The position numbers were made by a program, and so were the translations under genes. Positions 55,381-64,000 of a DNA stretch of 64,000 nt are shown one piece after another. How positions within the stretch are numbered: the first letter of the stretch is position 1; every line of letters begins with the position of its first letter. The notes under the pieces are model-generated. The model searched no databases and was not told the origin of the DNA. It worked only from the letters and a program-made list of their open reading frames with translations. The stretch spans positions 1-64,000 of the forward strand of contig NZ_KQ960659.1 in NCBI RefSeq assembly GCF_001553265.1, written 5' to 3'. The stretch is from Prevotella sp. DNF00663 (GTDB lineage: Bacteria; Bacteroidota; Bacteroidia; Bacteroidales; Bacteroidaceae).

Positions 55381-57555
55381 TTAGTTAGCCATTTCAGACA
55401 TAAACTTGATTCTCACAAGTCTGATTTCATCCTCGGAATAGTCCTGACCTAGTTCTTTTAAGGCCGCTTCCATGCCGTCGGTCTCGCTGTCATGGAAATA
55501 GTCGTAGATATCATCTACATGGTCTTCGTCCATCACTTCTTCCAAGAAGTAGTCGATATTCAACTTCGTTCCACTGTAAACAATAGCCTCTACCTCTTCA
55601 AGTAGGGCATCAAAATCGATGCCAAGAGCATCGGCAATGTCGTCTAACGCCACCTGTCGGTCGATATTCTGAATGATTTTCACCTTAATCATCGACTTCT
55701 TGGCCACCGTACGGACACGCAGTTCTTCGGGACGTTCAATGTCGTTGTCTTCGCAATATTGCTTGATAAGCTTCAAAAATTCGTTTCCATACCGGTTGGC
55801 TTTGCCGATACCCACCCCTTGGATGTTCTTCAACTCGTCCACACTGATGGGATACATCGTTGCCATCTGCTCCAAAGAGATGTCTTGGAAGATGACGTAA
55901 GCCGGTATTTGCATCTTCTGCGCGAGCGTCTTACGCAAATCCTTAAGCATCGAAAACAACAGAGGATCGAGCGCACATGTAGACTCTTCGCCCTCATCCT
56001 CGTCATACTTGTTGAATTCATTGTCCTCTACAATCATGAAAGATTGCGGATTCTTGATGAATTTCTTGCCTGCTGCGGTAAGTTTTAGAAGCCCGTAATT
56101 CTCCACATCTTTCTTGAGATAGCCGGCTATCAAGGCTTGCCGAATCACCGGATTCCATAGTTTGGAAGCGATTTCTTCACCGGCTCCGAACTCTTCTAAT
56201 TGGTCGTGCTTATGCGAAACAATGTCATCGGTACCACGACCTTTCACGAAATCGATGATATACTCTTGTCTGAAATCTTCTTTCAGAACTTTCACAGCCT
56301 TCAGAATGACCAACAATGCCGTCTCACCCTCAATCTTTGTCTTGGGATGTAGACAGTTATCACAACTATGACAGTTATCATGTGGGTACTCCTCACCGAA
56401 GTAATGGAGGAGCATCTTACGCCGACATACAGAAGATTCTGCATATGCTGCGGTTTCTTGTAAGAGTTGTCGGCCGATGTCTTGCTCTGCCAACGGCTTG
56501 CCTTCCATAAACTTTTCGAGTTTCTGCAAGTCTTTATAAGCGTAGAAAGCAATGCACATACCCTCGCCACCATCACGCCCCGCGCGACCGGTTTCTTGAT
56601 AGTAGCCTTCCAAACTCTTGGGAATATCGTAATGAATGACAAACCTTACATCGGGTTTATCAATACCCATACCGAACGCGATAGTCGCCACGATGACGTC
56701 AATCTTTTCCATCAAGAAGTCATCTTGGGTCTGTGAGCGCGTCGCACTGTCTAGTCCGGCATGATAAGGTGCCGCCTTGATTTCATTGGCCAGCAACACC
56801 TGAGCCAACTCTTCAACTTTCTTACGCGACAAACAATAGATGATACCGCTCTTACCGGCATTCTGCTTGATGAAACGAATGATTTGCTTATCTATTTCTT
56901 TCGTCTTCGGACGTACTTCGTAATAAAGATTTGGACGGTTGAAAGAACTCTTAAACTCTTTCGCATCCATGATACCAAGGCTCTTCTTAATATCTGTACG
57001 CACCTTATCGGTGGCCGTAGCAGTGAGCGCTATGACCGGAGCGTTGCCGATTCTAGCAATTGTTGGACGAATATTTCGGTATTCCGGACGGAAGTCATGT
57101 CCCCATTCTGAGATACAATGTGCCTCATCTATAGCGTAGAAAGAAATTTTGACGGTTCTCAAAAACTCCACATTCTCATCCTTATTCAGCGACTCAGGCG
57201 CCACATAGAGCAGCTTGGTCTTCCCCATTCTCACGTCATCTACCACCTGTTGAATGGCAGCTTTGTTCAATGATGAGTTCAGATAGTGAGCCACTCCGCC
57301 ATTCTCGCTCATGCCATTGACCACATCTACCTGATTCTTCATCAGTGCAATCAATGGAGAAATCACGATAGCTGTCCCCTCCATGATAAGAGATGGCAAC
57401 TGATAACACAAGCTCTTGCCACCTCCGGTGGGCATCAATACAAACGTATCGTTACCAGCCATGAGATTACGAATGATAGCTTCTTGGTCGCCTTTGAACT
57501 TATCAAAGCCGAAGTAATTTTTCAATTGTTGGGTTAGATTAACTTCTTTCGTCAT
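55381..57555 (-). CDS. recQ: ATP-dependent DNA helicase RecQ
   Basis: 724 residues from ATG 57555. Helicase core: VLMPTGGGKSLCYQLP (Walker A), YAIDEAHCISEWGHDFRPEY (DEAH and aromatic loop), YYQETGRAGRDGG. A zinc-binding Cys cluster follows (CRRKMLLHYF...CHSCDNC), then winged helix, HRDC (DISLEQMATMYPISVDELKNI) and an acidic C-terminal extension of about 120 residues, as is usual in Bacteroidetes RecQ. It follows clpX and precedes the sialidase gene. Confidence 0.95.
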   Translation of the reverse strand: MTKEVNLTQQLKNYFGFDKFKGDQEAIIRNLMAGNDTFVLMPTGGGKSLCYQLPSLIMEGTAIVISPLIALMKNQVDVVNGMSENGGVAHYLNSSLNKAAIQQVVDDVRMGKTKLLYVAPESLNKDENVEFLRTVKISFYAIDEAHCISEWGHDFRPEYRNIRPTIARIGNAPVIALTATATDKVRTDIKKSLGIMDAKEFKSSFNRPNLYYEVRPKTKEIDKQIIRFIKQNAGKSGIIYCLSRKKVEELAQVLLANEIKAAPYHAGLDSATRSQTQDDFLMEKIDVIVATIAFGMGIDKPDVRFVIHYDIPKSLEGYYQETGRAGRDGGEGMCIAFYAYKDLQKLEKFMEGKPLAEQDIGRQLLQETAAYAESSVCRRKMLLHYFGEEYPHDNCHSCDNCLHPKTKIEGETALLVILKAVKVLKEDFRQEYIIDFVKGRGTDDIVSHKHDQLEEFGAGEEIASKLWNPVIRQALIAGYLKKDVENYGLLKLTAAGKKFIKNPQSFMIVEDNEFNKYDEDEGEESTCALDPLLFSMLKDLRKTLAQKMQIPAYVIFQDISLEQMATMYPISVDELKNIQGVGIGKANRYGNEFLKLIKQYCEDNDIERPEELRVRTVAKKSMIKVKIIQNIDRQVALDDIADALGIDFDALLEEVEAIVYSGTKLNIDYFLEEVMDEDHVDDIYDYFHDSETDGMEAALKELGQDYSEDEIRLVRIKFMSEMAN

Positions 57556-57632
57556 GTCAATAAGCAACTACTTATCCGAATAAGGAATGTCTTTCATTGT
57601 AAAATAGTATAAAGGACTGTAGGGACTCAGCC

Positions 57633-58880
57633 TTAAGCCGAGGCTAGTCCCTGCAGATGAGCCTTGTCCAACTGTGCTTTTGCATAGTCGAGTGACACTT
57701 CAAAGTTCTTCACATGTTTCGATGGAATCTCGAACATGGCATCCATGATCACCGACTCAACGATAGAACGCAGTCCACGAGCACCAAGTTTGTACTCCAC
57801 AGCCTTGTCTACGATGAAGTCGAGCGTATCTTTAGCGAACGACAATTCAATGCCATCCATCTCAAAAAGCTTCACGTATTGCTTGATAATCGAGTTTTTC
57901 GGTTCTTCAAGAATGCGTCGCAAAGCATCTCTATCAAGCGGATTGAGATAAGTAAGTACCGGCAAACGACCGATAATCTCAGGTATCAAACCAAATGATT
58001 TCAGGTCTTGCGGGAGTATATACTTCATCAAATCCGTCTTATCTACGTTACGAACGTTCTGCACAGAGTTATATCCTACCACATGAGTATTCAATCGTTG
58101 CGCTATCTTACGTTCTATTCCATCGAACGCACCGCCACAAATAAATAGAATATTCTTCGTGTCTACGTGGATATACTCTTGATCCGGATGCTTACGACCA
58201 CCCTGTGGAGGTACGTTTACCATCGTTCCTTCGAGCAGTTTCAAGAGTCCTTGCTGTACACCTTCGCCACTGACATCGCGCGTAATGGAAGGATTATCGC
58301 TCTTACGAGCAATCTTATCTATCTCATCGATGAACACGATACCGCGCTCAGCAGCTGGAACATCATAGTTAGCCACCTGCAACAAGCGGCTCAAAATGCT
58401 CTCAACATCCTCTCCTACATATCCTGCTTCGGTGAATACGGTAGCATCTACAATGGTAAAAGGAACGTCAAGCAACTTCGCTATGGTGCGAGCCAAAAGG
58501 GTTTTACCTGTTCCTGTGCTTCCCACCATAATAATATTGCTCTTCTCAATCTCCACTCCACTCTCGTCTTTCGGTTGTTGCAGACGCTTATAGTGGTTAT
58601 AGACCGATACCGACAGATAGCGTTTGGCCTCATCTTGGCCTATGATATACTGATCAAGATATTTCTTGATTTCCTTCGGCTTCGGCACTTTCTTGAGTTT
58701 GAAGGCTTCTCCCTCCTTCTTTTCCTGAGCATTAGGAGCTGTGATGCCTGTAGACTTTACAATCTCATAGGCTTGTTGTGCACAGTTCTCACAGATGTAT
58801 CCATTAAGTCCTGTAATCAACAATTTCACCTCTTTCTCACTTCTTCCGCAGAAGCTACATACCTTTTTCTGTGTTGACAT
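57633..58880 (-). CDS. clpX: ATP-dependent Clp protease ATP-binding subunit ClpX
   Basis: 415 residues. N-terminal zinc domain CSFCGR...CENCAQQ, Walker [16 protein letters not shown], Walker [13 protein letters not shown], and an [11 protein letters not shown] sensor 2 region. ClpX unfolds substrates and feeds them to ClpP. It starts 12 bp after clpP on the same strand. Confidence 0.97.
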   Translation of the reverse strand: MSTQKKVCSFCGRSEKEVKLLITGLNGYICENCAQQAYEIVKSTGITAPNAQEKKEGEAFKLKKVPKPKEIKKYLDQYIIGQDEAKRYLSVSVYNHYKRLQQPKDESGVEIEKSNIIMVGSTGTGKTLLARTIAKLLDVPFTIVDATVFTEAGYVGEDVESILSRLLQVANYDVPAAERGIVFIDEIDKIARKSDNPSITRDVSGEGVQQGLLKLLEGTMVNVPPQGGRKHPDQEYIHVDTKNILFICGGAFDGIERKIAQRLNTHVVGYNSVQNVRNVDKTDLMKYILPQDLKSFGLIPEIIGRLPVLTYLNPLDRDALRRILEEPKNSIIKQYVKLFEMDGIELSFAKDTLDFIVDKAVEYKLGARGLRSIVESVIMDAMFEIPSKHVKNFEVSLDYAKAQLDKAHLQGLASA

Positions 58881-58892
58881 CTTTGCCTTCGT

Positions 58893-59558
58893 TTATTTCT
58901 TACGCACAAGTACGGTATCTATCATACCATACTCCTTGGCCTCTTCCGCGTTCATCCAGTAGTTGCGATCCGAGTCTTGCCATACTTTCTCAAAGGGAGT
59001 ATGCGAGTGATTTGATATAATGGTATAGAGTTCTTTTTTGAACTTCTGGATTTCCTTGGCTTCAATCTCAATATCGGAAGCCTGTCCTTGCACGCCACCA
59101 AGTGGCTGATGAATCATCACACGGCTATGAGTCAATGCCGAGCGCTTGCCTTCTTGACCGGAAACGAGCAATACGGCAGCCATCGAAGCAGCCATACCGG
59201 TACAGATAGTAGCCACATCGCTGGAGATAAACTGCATCGTATCGTAGATACCCAAGCCGGCTGTGACGCTTCCACCGGGGCTATTGATGTAAATAGAAAT
59301 ATCTTTTCCGCTGTCTACAGAGTCCAAATACAGCAACTGTGCTTGCAATGTATTGGCGGTATAGTCGTCAATTTCAGTTCCAAGGAAGATGATACGATCC
59401 ATCATCAAACGCGAGAACACATCCATCTGTGTCACGTTCAACTGGCGTTCTTCCAAAATATAGGGATTCAAATATTGTGCCTGCGCCTTTACCACATCAT
59501 CAATCATCATCCCGTTCATACCGAGATGCTTGGTGGCATACTTTCTAAAATCGTTCAT
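58893..59558 (-). CDS. clpP: ATP-dependent Clp protease proteolytic subunit
   Basis: 221 residues. Catalytic Ser in CTGMAASMAAVLL, His in SRVMIHQPLGGVQG, with Asp further on. The Bacteroidetes-type N-terminus (MNDFRKYATKHLGMNG) probably includes a propeptide. It pairs with clpX directly downstream. Confidence 0.97.
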   Translation of the reverse strand: MNDFRKYATKHLGMNGMMIDDVVKAQAQYLNPYILEERQLNVTQMDVFSRLMMDRIIFLGTEIDDYTANTLQAQLLYLDSVDSGKDISIYINSPGGSVTAGLGIYDTMQFISSDVATICTGMAASMAAVLLVSGQEGKRSALTHSRVMIHQPLGGVQGQASDIEIEAKEIQKFKKELYTIISNHSHTPFEKVWQDSDRNYWMNAEEAKEYGMIDTVLVRKK

Positions 59559-59630
59559 TTGTTATTTTTTCCTTTCGTTTATGTAGATAAAAATAGAGGT
59601 TAACGACCCTCTTTTCAAATCTTGTAGGAA

Positions 59631-59638
59631 CAAAGATA
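59631..59638 (-). promoter_or_regulatory. -7 element of clpP
   Basis: Minus-strand TATCTTTG, leader about 65 nt. An inverted repeat AGAGGTTA (59595-59602)/TAACCTCT (59653-59660) spans the element and could be regulatory. Confidence 0.5.
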
Positions 59639-59723
59639 ATAAAAAAAGTCGATAACCTCTTAATGATAAGAAGTTTTTTTATGTCGACAAATGCGAAAAC
59701 TTCGCACCGACAACTTCCTTGAA

Positions 59724-61079
59724 TTATTCTTCCATCAGTTTGTTGAAGTCGTCAAGAGAGATTTCTTTCTCATTCAACTTCACAACATTCTTCAAGACAG
59801 CACCGAGCTTACGGTCAACAGCTCTGTTCACGAAGCCATCGAGATTCTCACGCTTCTTCAACAATTCCTGAGCTCCCTGCTCGATATATTCTTCAGGAAT
59901 ATTGTTCATACCGTACTGTGCAAACTGAGCACGAGTGGTCTCCTTAGCCGACTCAAGTACGTCTGCATCTTCCACCTTAATATTATGTGCTGCCACCAGC
60001 TGCTCCTTAATCAAGTGCCATGTCAACTCCTTGATGCTCTGCTCATAGTTCTTTTCTACGAACTCTTCGCCACGCTCCTTGTTGTTTTGCAGCATAACGC
60101 GCTTCAACAATGCATCAGGATATTCGAGTTTACCAACTTTCTTCTCGCAGTATGCACGTACATCGAGGATAAACTTGTAATCGCTATCGGTTGCCAACTG
60201 AGCCTTCAAGCCCTCAGCAATCTTATCGCGGAACTCCTTCTCATCCTTTACTGCATCCTTACCAAAGACACTATCAAACAATTCTTGGTCTACTGCGTGC
60301 TTCTGGAAGCGCTGTATTTCTGTAATCTGATAGCTGAAATCACCGGTATGTTCGCCCACCTGTGCACGATCAATCTTCAACAATGAAGATACTTCTGTGT
60401 CATTTTCAGGATATGCTTTGCGAGGATTGAAGGTAATAATATCACCCAGCTTAGCACCATCGAAGAGTTTCTTCTGGTCGTCTACCTTGATATAGCTAGG
60501 CATCAACGCCGCAGCCTCAACCGTGATACCACCTTCTTTGGTGTTACCCTGCTCGTCGAGCTCGCGCAAATCGCCTTTCAACATATCGTTTTCTTGATAG
60601 TCTTCAACCTTACCATAGTTGCCTGAGCGAGACGCAAACATATCTACTTGGCGATCGATAAGCGCATCGTCTACGGTAATATTGTAATAGTCAATCTTGT
60701 TATGACCATTCAAATCGCACTGGAATTCAGGTGCTACAGCAATATCAAAGGCGAATGTGTAAGGAGCTTCCTTTGATAAGTCTTGTGGTTCCTGCTTCTC
60801 TGAAGGAAGAGGTTCGCCCAACATCTGAATCTTATTGTCTTGGATATACTTGTAAAGTTGGTCACCTACGAACTTGTTGATAGCGTCCATCTTGGCAGAC
60901 TCGCCGAATTGCTTCTTGATAAGTCCCATAGGAACCATACCGGGACGGAATCCCGGAAAGTTAGCCTTCTTGCGATAATCTTTCAATGTCTTCTCGACTT
61001 GCTCTTTGTAATCTGCTTCTTCGACTGTAACGGTCAACAGACCATTGATCTTGTCGGGATTTTCAAATGAGATATTCAT
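59724..61079 (-). CDS. tig: Trigger factor
   Basis: 451 residues. Ribosome-binding N-domain with the FPGFRPGMVPMGLIKKQFG signature near residue 42, a weakly conserved FKBP-like middle, and a helical C-terminal chaperone domain. It binds nascent chains at the ribosome exit. It is upstream of clpPX, the usual order in bacteria. Confidence 0.95.
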   Translation of the reverse strand: MNISFENPDKINGLLTVTVEEADYKEQVEKTLKDYRKKANFPGFRPGMVPMGLIKKQFGESAKMDAINKFVGDQLYKYIQDNKIQMLGEPLPSEKQEPQDLSKEAPYTFAFDIAVAPEFQCDLNGHNKIDYYNITVDDALIDRQVDMFASRSGNYGKVEDYQENDMLKGDLRELDEQGNTKEGGITVEAAALMPSYIKVDDQKKLFDGAKLGDIITFNPRKAYPENDTEVSSLLKIDRAQVGEHTGDFSYQITEIQRFQKHAVDQELFDSVFGKDAVKDEKEFRDKIAEGLKAQLATDSDYKFILDVRAYCEKKVGKLEYPDALLKRVMLQNNKERGEEFVEKNYEQSIKELTWHLIKEQLVAAHNIKVEDADVLESAKETTRAQFAQYGMNNIPEEYIEQGAQELLKKRENLDGFVNRAVDRKLGAVLKNVVKLNEKEISLDDFNKLMEE

Positions 61080-61183
61080 CTTCGATGTTTTGTTTATTAT
61101 TTATGTTTTTTATTATTCTTGTTCTTTCATTAAGCAAAGACCATGCCAAAAGCCGGTAACTGCCAATACTTTACAATGGGATG

Positions 61184-61214
61184 CAAAATTACAAAATTAA
61201 CTGTGTTCCTGCAA
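61184..61214 (-). promoter_or_regulatory. Promoter of tig
   Basis: Minus-strand TAATTTTG (61184-61191) with TTG (61212-61214) 20 bp upstream. A second TAATTTTG overlaps at 61192-61199. Confidence 0.6.
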
Positions 61215-61286
61215 TAAGTTAACTTCTTTTTTAGTATTTCTTACAAATCTTATAGACGCCGCGCCGCTTTTCTCCGTATCTTTTAT

Positions 61287-61294
61287 TATTTTTG
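61287..61294 (+). promoter_or_regulatory. -7 element of the PCMD lipoprotein gene
   Basis: TATTTTTG fits the consensus; leader about 40 nt. No convincing -33. Confidence 0.45.
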
Positions 61295-61337
61295 CGGTCT
61301 ATATATACGCAATACAAAATATAATAGGCATTAGATT

Positions 61338-62468
61338 ATGTTGAAATTCAAGTACTCGCTCTTAGCAGCGATGGCCCTGCTATCGTGCACATTTACGTCT
61401 TGTATTCAGGACGAAGCACAGAATGCAGAAGCCGACATTACAGCTTGTGCTTTGACCAATACAAGCATGCTCATTCGTACTCCGGTTATCACCAACGACG
61501 AGGTGAAGTTCTATATCAACGGTTGGAACGATGTAACCAAGCTCGCTCCCACTTTTACACTCACCGATGGAGCAACTATAGAACCAGCAAGCGGAACTGT
61601 AAGAAACTTCATGACACCCCAAACTTACACCGTCACTTCGCAAGACGGACAATGGAAAAAGACCTACAAAGTGTCTTTCATCTCTGACGACCCGGCCACA
61701 ACGTATCATTTTGAAAAAATCAAATACTTCGTCGAAAAAGACTATATACACGGGAATGGTCAAGATAAAGAGTACTACCAAATATTTACTGACAACACAT
61801 CCGACGGCGGAATCATGGATTGGGCTAGCGGAAATGCCGGTTACAAGATAACACATAGCCAAGACACCCCCGACACTTACCCCACTTGTCAAGCCGAAAA
61901 TGGGTTCATCGGAAAGTGCGTCAAGCTGGAGACAAAGGATACTGGCAAGCTTGGTAAGATGTTCAAAGCACCGATAGCAGCTGGCAACTTATTCACAGGA
62001 GAGTTCTCCAGCAACCTCTTTGTAGCCAATATGGCCACACTAACCCACTTTGGTGTACCCTTCCGTAAGACTCCAACTTACCTGACAGGTTTCTACAAAT
62101 ACAAGGCAGGAGCAAAGGTTACCGATGCCAATCTAGACGAGGTAAAAGGTCAAAAAGATACATTCGACGTCTATGCAGTATTCTTCGAGACTTCTAAAGA
62201 CACACCTTATCTCGACGGCACAAACTCGCTCACAAGCCCCAATATCGTCTCTATGGCACGCCTCACCGAAAAGAAAGAGACCGACGAATGGACGTTCTTC
62301 TCCATCAAATTCCAACCCATGAACGGCAAAACCATTGATGCCAACAAGCTCAAAGAGGGCAAATACAGTTTGGCTATCGTCATGTCTTCGAGCATCGATG
62401 GCGCAAAATTCATTGGAGCAGTGGGCAGCACGCTCTATATAGACGAAATGGAATTGCTTTACGAATAA
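61338..62468 (+). CDS. PCMD-domain lipoprotein
   Basis: 376 residues. Signal MLKFKYSLLAAMALLSCTFTSC, lipidated. Residues 35-120 form a DUF5018-like beta domain (VKFYINGWNDVTKLAPTFTL...YTVTSQDGQWKKTYKVSF). The rest fits the putative carbohydrate metabolism domain (WASGNAGYKI...YLTGFYKYKAG...LYIDEMELLYE). The biochemical role is unproven. It is followed after 9 bp by a beta-barrel gene, a pairing that suggests a surface complex. Confidence 0.82.
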   Translation: MLKFKYSLLAAMALLSCTFTSCIQDEAQNAEADITACALTNTSMLIRTPVITNDEVKFYINGWNDVTKLAPTFTLTDGATIEPASGTVRNFMTPQTYTVTSQDGQWKKTYKVSFISDDPATTYHFEKIKYFVEKDYIHGNGQDKEYYQIFTDNTSDGGIMDWASGNAGYKITHSQDTPDTYPTCQAENGFIGKCVKLETKDTGKLGKMFKAPIAAGNLFTGEFSSNLFVANMATLTHFGVPFRKTPTYLTGFYKYKAGAKVTDANLDEVKGQKDTFDVYAVFFETSKDTPYLDGTNSLTSPNIVSMARLTEKKETDEWTFFSIKFQPMNGKTIDANKLKEGKYSLAIVMSSSIDGAKFIGAVGSTLYIDEMELLYE

Positions 62469-62477
62469 CTTTAAACA

Positions 62478-63254
62478 ATGAAAATCAAATTCACTTTGGC
62501 ATTGCTCTTTGCAGCCGTAGCCACCAACATACAAGCGCAACAAGAGCGCGATCAAAACATTATCAACTCCGAGAAAAACGGATGGGAGTACGAAGTTCGT
62601 GCCGGTATCAACATCGGTGGGGCTACCCCGATCCCCCTTCCTGTCGAGATTCGCAGCATCGACAGTTATAATCCTAAGTTCGCAGGTTCGATTGAAGGTA
62701 TCGTCACACACTGGTTTGATAGCCAAAAGCAGTGGGGCATGTCTGCCGGATTGCGTTTAGAGAACAAGGGAATGGAAACTGGTGCCACGGTCAAGAACTA
62801 CAGTACCGAGATTATCAACGACGGTAACCGCGTTGCCGGCTACTGGACTGGTTATGTAAAGACCAAATATAGCAATACGTTGCTCACTCTTCCAGTCATG
62901 GCCAACTACCGTTTCAACAATCGCTGGAAGGTTCGTGCAGGCCTATTCGCATCGCTACGACTCGACGGCGACTTCTCCGGACACGTGTCAGACGGTTATC
63001 TGCGTCAAGGAAATCCCACAGGTGAGAAGATAGTATTCAACGATGGGAAGACCGCAACTTACGATTTTACCAACGACTTACGACGTTGGCAATGGGGCGC
63101 ACAGATAGGTGGAACATGGCGAGCATACAAACATTTCTCGGTAAATGCCGACTTCACATGGGCTTTCTCCAATATCTTTAAGGGCGACTTCAAGACCATT
63201 ACGTTCAATATGTACCCTGTATATCTAAACGTAGGGTTCGGTTATCAGTTCTAA
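62478..63254 (+). CDS. Outer-membrane beta-barrel protein
   Basis: 258 residues. Signal MKIKFTLALLFAAVATNIQA. Alternating hydrophobic strands with aromatic girdle residues (LLTLPVMANYRFNNRWKVRAG, VYLNVGFGYQF ending in Phe) match the PorT-like/outer-membrane beta-barrel family of 8-10 strands. Partner of the PCMD lipoprotein. Confidence 0.85.
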   Translation: MKIKFTLALLFAAVATNIQAQQERDQNIINSEKNGWEYEVRAGINIGGATPIPLPVEIRSIDSYNPKFAGSIEGIVTHWFDSQKQWGMSAGLRLENKGMETGATVKNYSTEIINDGNRVAGYWTGYVKTKYSNTLLTLPVMANYRFNNRWKVRAGLFASLRLDGDFSGHVSDGYLRQGNPTGEKIVFNDGKTATYDFTNDLRRWQWGAQIGGTWRAYKHFSVNADFTWAFSNIFKGDFKTITFNMYPVYLNVGFGYQF

Positions 63255-63293
63255 GCAGACAGAAACAAAGGGCTACAAAGCCATACATTGAGC

Positions 63294-63332
63294 ACCGGGG
63301 ACAATCTAACGAAAATGGAGATTGGGCCCGGT
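63294..63332 (+). terminator. Possible terminator after the beta-barrel gene
   Basis: ACCGGG/CCCGGT and CAATCT/AGATTG arms with a small internal loop, 39 bp after the stop. The T tract is weak. Confidence 0.45.
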
Positions 63333-63463
63333 TTACGTATCAAATAAATAGAATAACAATTGATAAACAATGCAAACCTAAAAGCATTCGGCTACATCGG
63401 GAGTATACTTTCGGACAAACATAGAGCCATTACTTATATACCATGGTTGTATGCAGTTTTATT

Positions 63464-64000
63464 TCATTCTATTCTTTTTAGAGTTTCCATTATCTCTGAA
63501 TATATCTTTGGCTTCTTTTGTTCATCTAAGTTAACTCCTTCAATGATTTGCTTTATAAATCCTTTCTTATCAACAATAAAGGTTGTTGGATAGCTTTTAA
63601 CTCCTAAAACATTATTTAGAAACTCCTTTTGATTTGGAATTATTCGAAATGCAAATGAAGGATTCTCGTCATTTAAATATGTATTAAGTTGATTAGATTT
63701 AAAAAAGTTTCTTATTGATACAGAGTTATCAAATGTAACTCCTAGTAAAATATAATTATCCTTATTAAGACTGTCCTTAAGTGCATTAAGATAAGGGAGT
63801 TCTTTTATGCAAGGACCGCAAGATACACTCCAACAATAAATGATTAAAAACTTACCTGTCAATTCACTAGTTTTAATCTGAATATTATGAATATCAACAA
63901 AGTCTTTTAAAGGAAACTTTTTATTTAGCCATTGAGACTTAATCGTAAAATCGTCTTCATTAATAAATTTTATCATCCAAACAATGCTATCTCCTTTCTT
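63464..64000 (-). CDS. Thioredoxin/TlpA-like protein, 5' end cut by window edge
   Basis: At least 178 codons. The frame stays open from the ATG at 63976 to the right edge (KKGDSIVWM...), so the start is probably outside the window. A redoxin fold is seen: FLIIYCWSVSCGPCIKELPYL with the CGPC active site, LLGVTFDNSVSIRNF, and the cis-Pro region VKSYPTTFIVDKKG. Envelope TlpA-type proteins reduce or carry thiols, but localisation cannot be judged without the N-terminus. The stretch from about 63340 is visibly more AT-rich than the rest of the window, which suggests recent acquisition. Confidence 0.85.
   Translation of the reverse strand, partial: KKGDSIVWMIKFINEDDFTIKSQWLNKKFPLKDFVDIHNIQIKTSELTGKFLIIYCWSVSCGPCIKELPYLNALKDSLNKDNYILLGVTFDNSVSIRNFFKSNQLNTYLNDENPSFAFRIIPNQKEFLNNVLGVKSYPTTFIVDKKGFIKQIIEGVNLDEQKKPKIYSEIMETLKRIE

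Noticed and set aside
59670..59703. Terminator downstream of tig
   Set aside because: Only an 8-bp AT-rich stem with an 18-nt loop; stability is too low to claim.

Overview
This window looks like a chromosomal segment of a Bacteroidales bacterium, most likely Prevotellaceae. The evidence is SusC/SusD pairs, a hybrid two-component system, many lipoproteins, PorX/PorW-type genes, promoters of the Bacteroidetes form (TTG, about 20 bp, then TAnnTTTG), tRNA genes without an encoded CCA, and the order tig-clpP-clpX-recQ. The genus is an inference; no rRNA is present.

Left part (1-18650). A truncated secreted protein and a DUF4251 lipoprotein lie on the minus strand, followed by tRNA-Pro. A long plus-strand operon (2327-12015) then runs from an M43 metalloprotease lipoprotein through aroA, a Cys-rich membrane protein, a ZnuB-like permease, a PorW/SprE-like TPR lipoprotein, PorX and an unknown membrane protein to tsaE. 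Next come a serpin, a coiled-coil Cbp1-like lipoprotein and rsmI on the minus strand. Divergent from these are tdk and an AI-2E family transporter, then tRNA-Lys and an unrecognised membrane protein.

Centre (18925-39624). This is a complete polysaccharide utilization locus for a uronic-acid glycosaminoglycan, best matched to heparin/heparan sulfate. It encodes a hybrid two-component regulator, SusD, SusC, a modular surface glycan-binding lipoprotein, a lipoprotein PL12 lyase, a PL15/PL21-like lyase and a Ser-type sulfatase. A second, non-lipidated PL12 lyase and a GH88 unsaturated glucuronyl hydrolase run divergently. The expected flow is surface binding and cleavage, import by SusCD, periplasmic depolymerisation and desulfation, then GH88 cleavage of unsaturated disaccharides, with the regulator sensing a periplasmic product.

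Right part (39685-64000). A frameshifted and truncated lipoprotein gene and a small LLAGS-type protein come first, then an OmpA-family porin. An envelope/housekeeping operon follows (guaB, two parvulin-type isomerases, an OstA-like protein, a small membrane protein, mutL). An ICMT-family methyltransferase, a DUF2147 protein, an acyltransferase and a sialidase sit between guaB and recQ. Then come recQ-clpX-clpP-tig, a PCMD lipoprotein with a beta-barrel partner, and an AT-rich stretch holding a partial thioredoxin-like gene.

The least expected signal is intergenic. Five places (about 1686-1785, 12284-12360, 34680-34767, 41299-41374, 51893-51963) carry short arrays of a degenerate unit with an exact 22-bp period and a CAGC...GCTG dyad core, often next to other recurring modules. 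One array lies inside the PUL operon, between the sulfatase and a lyase gene.
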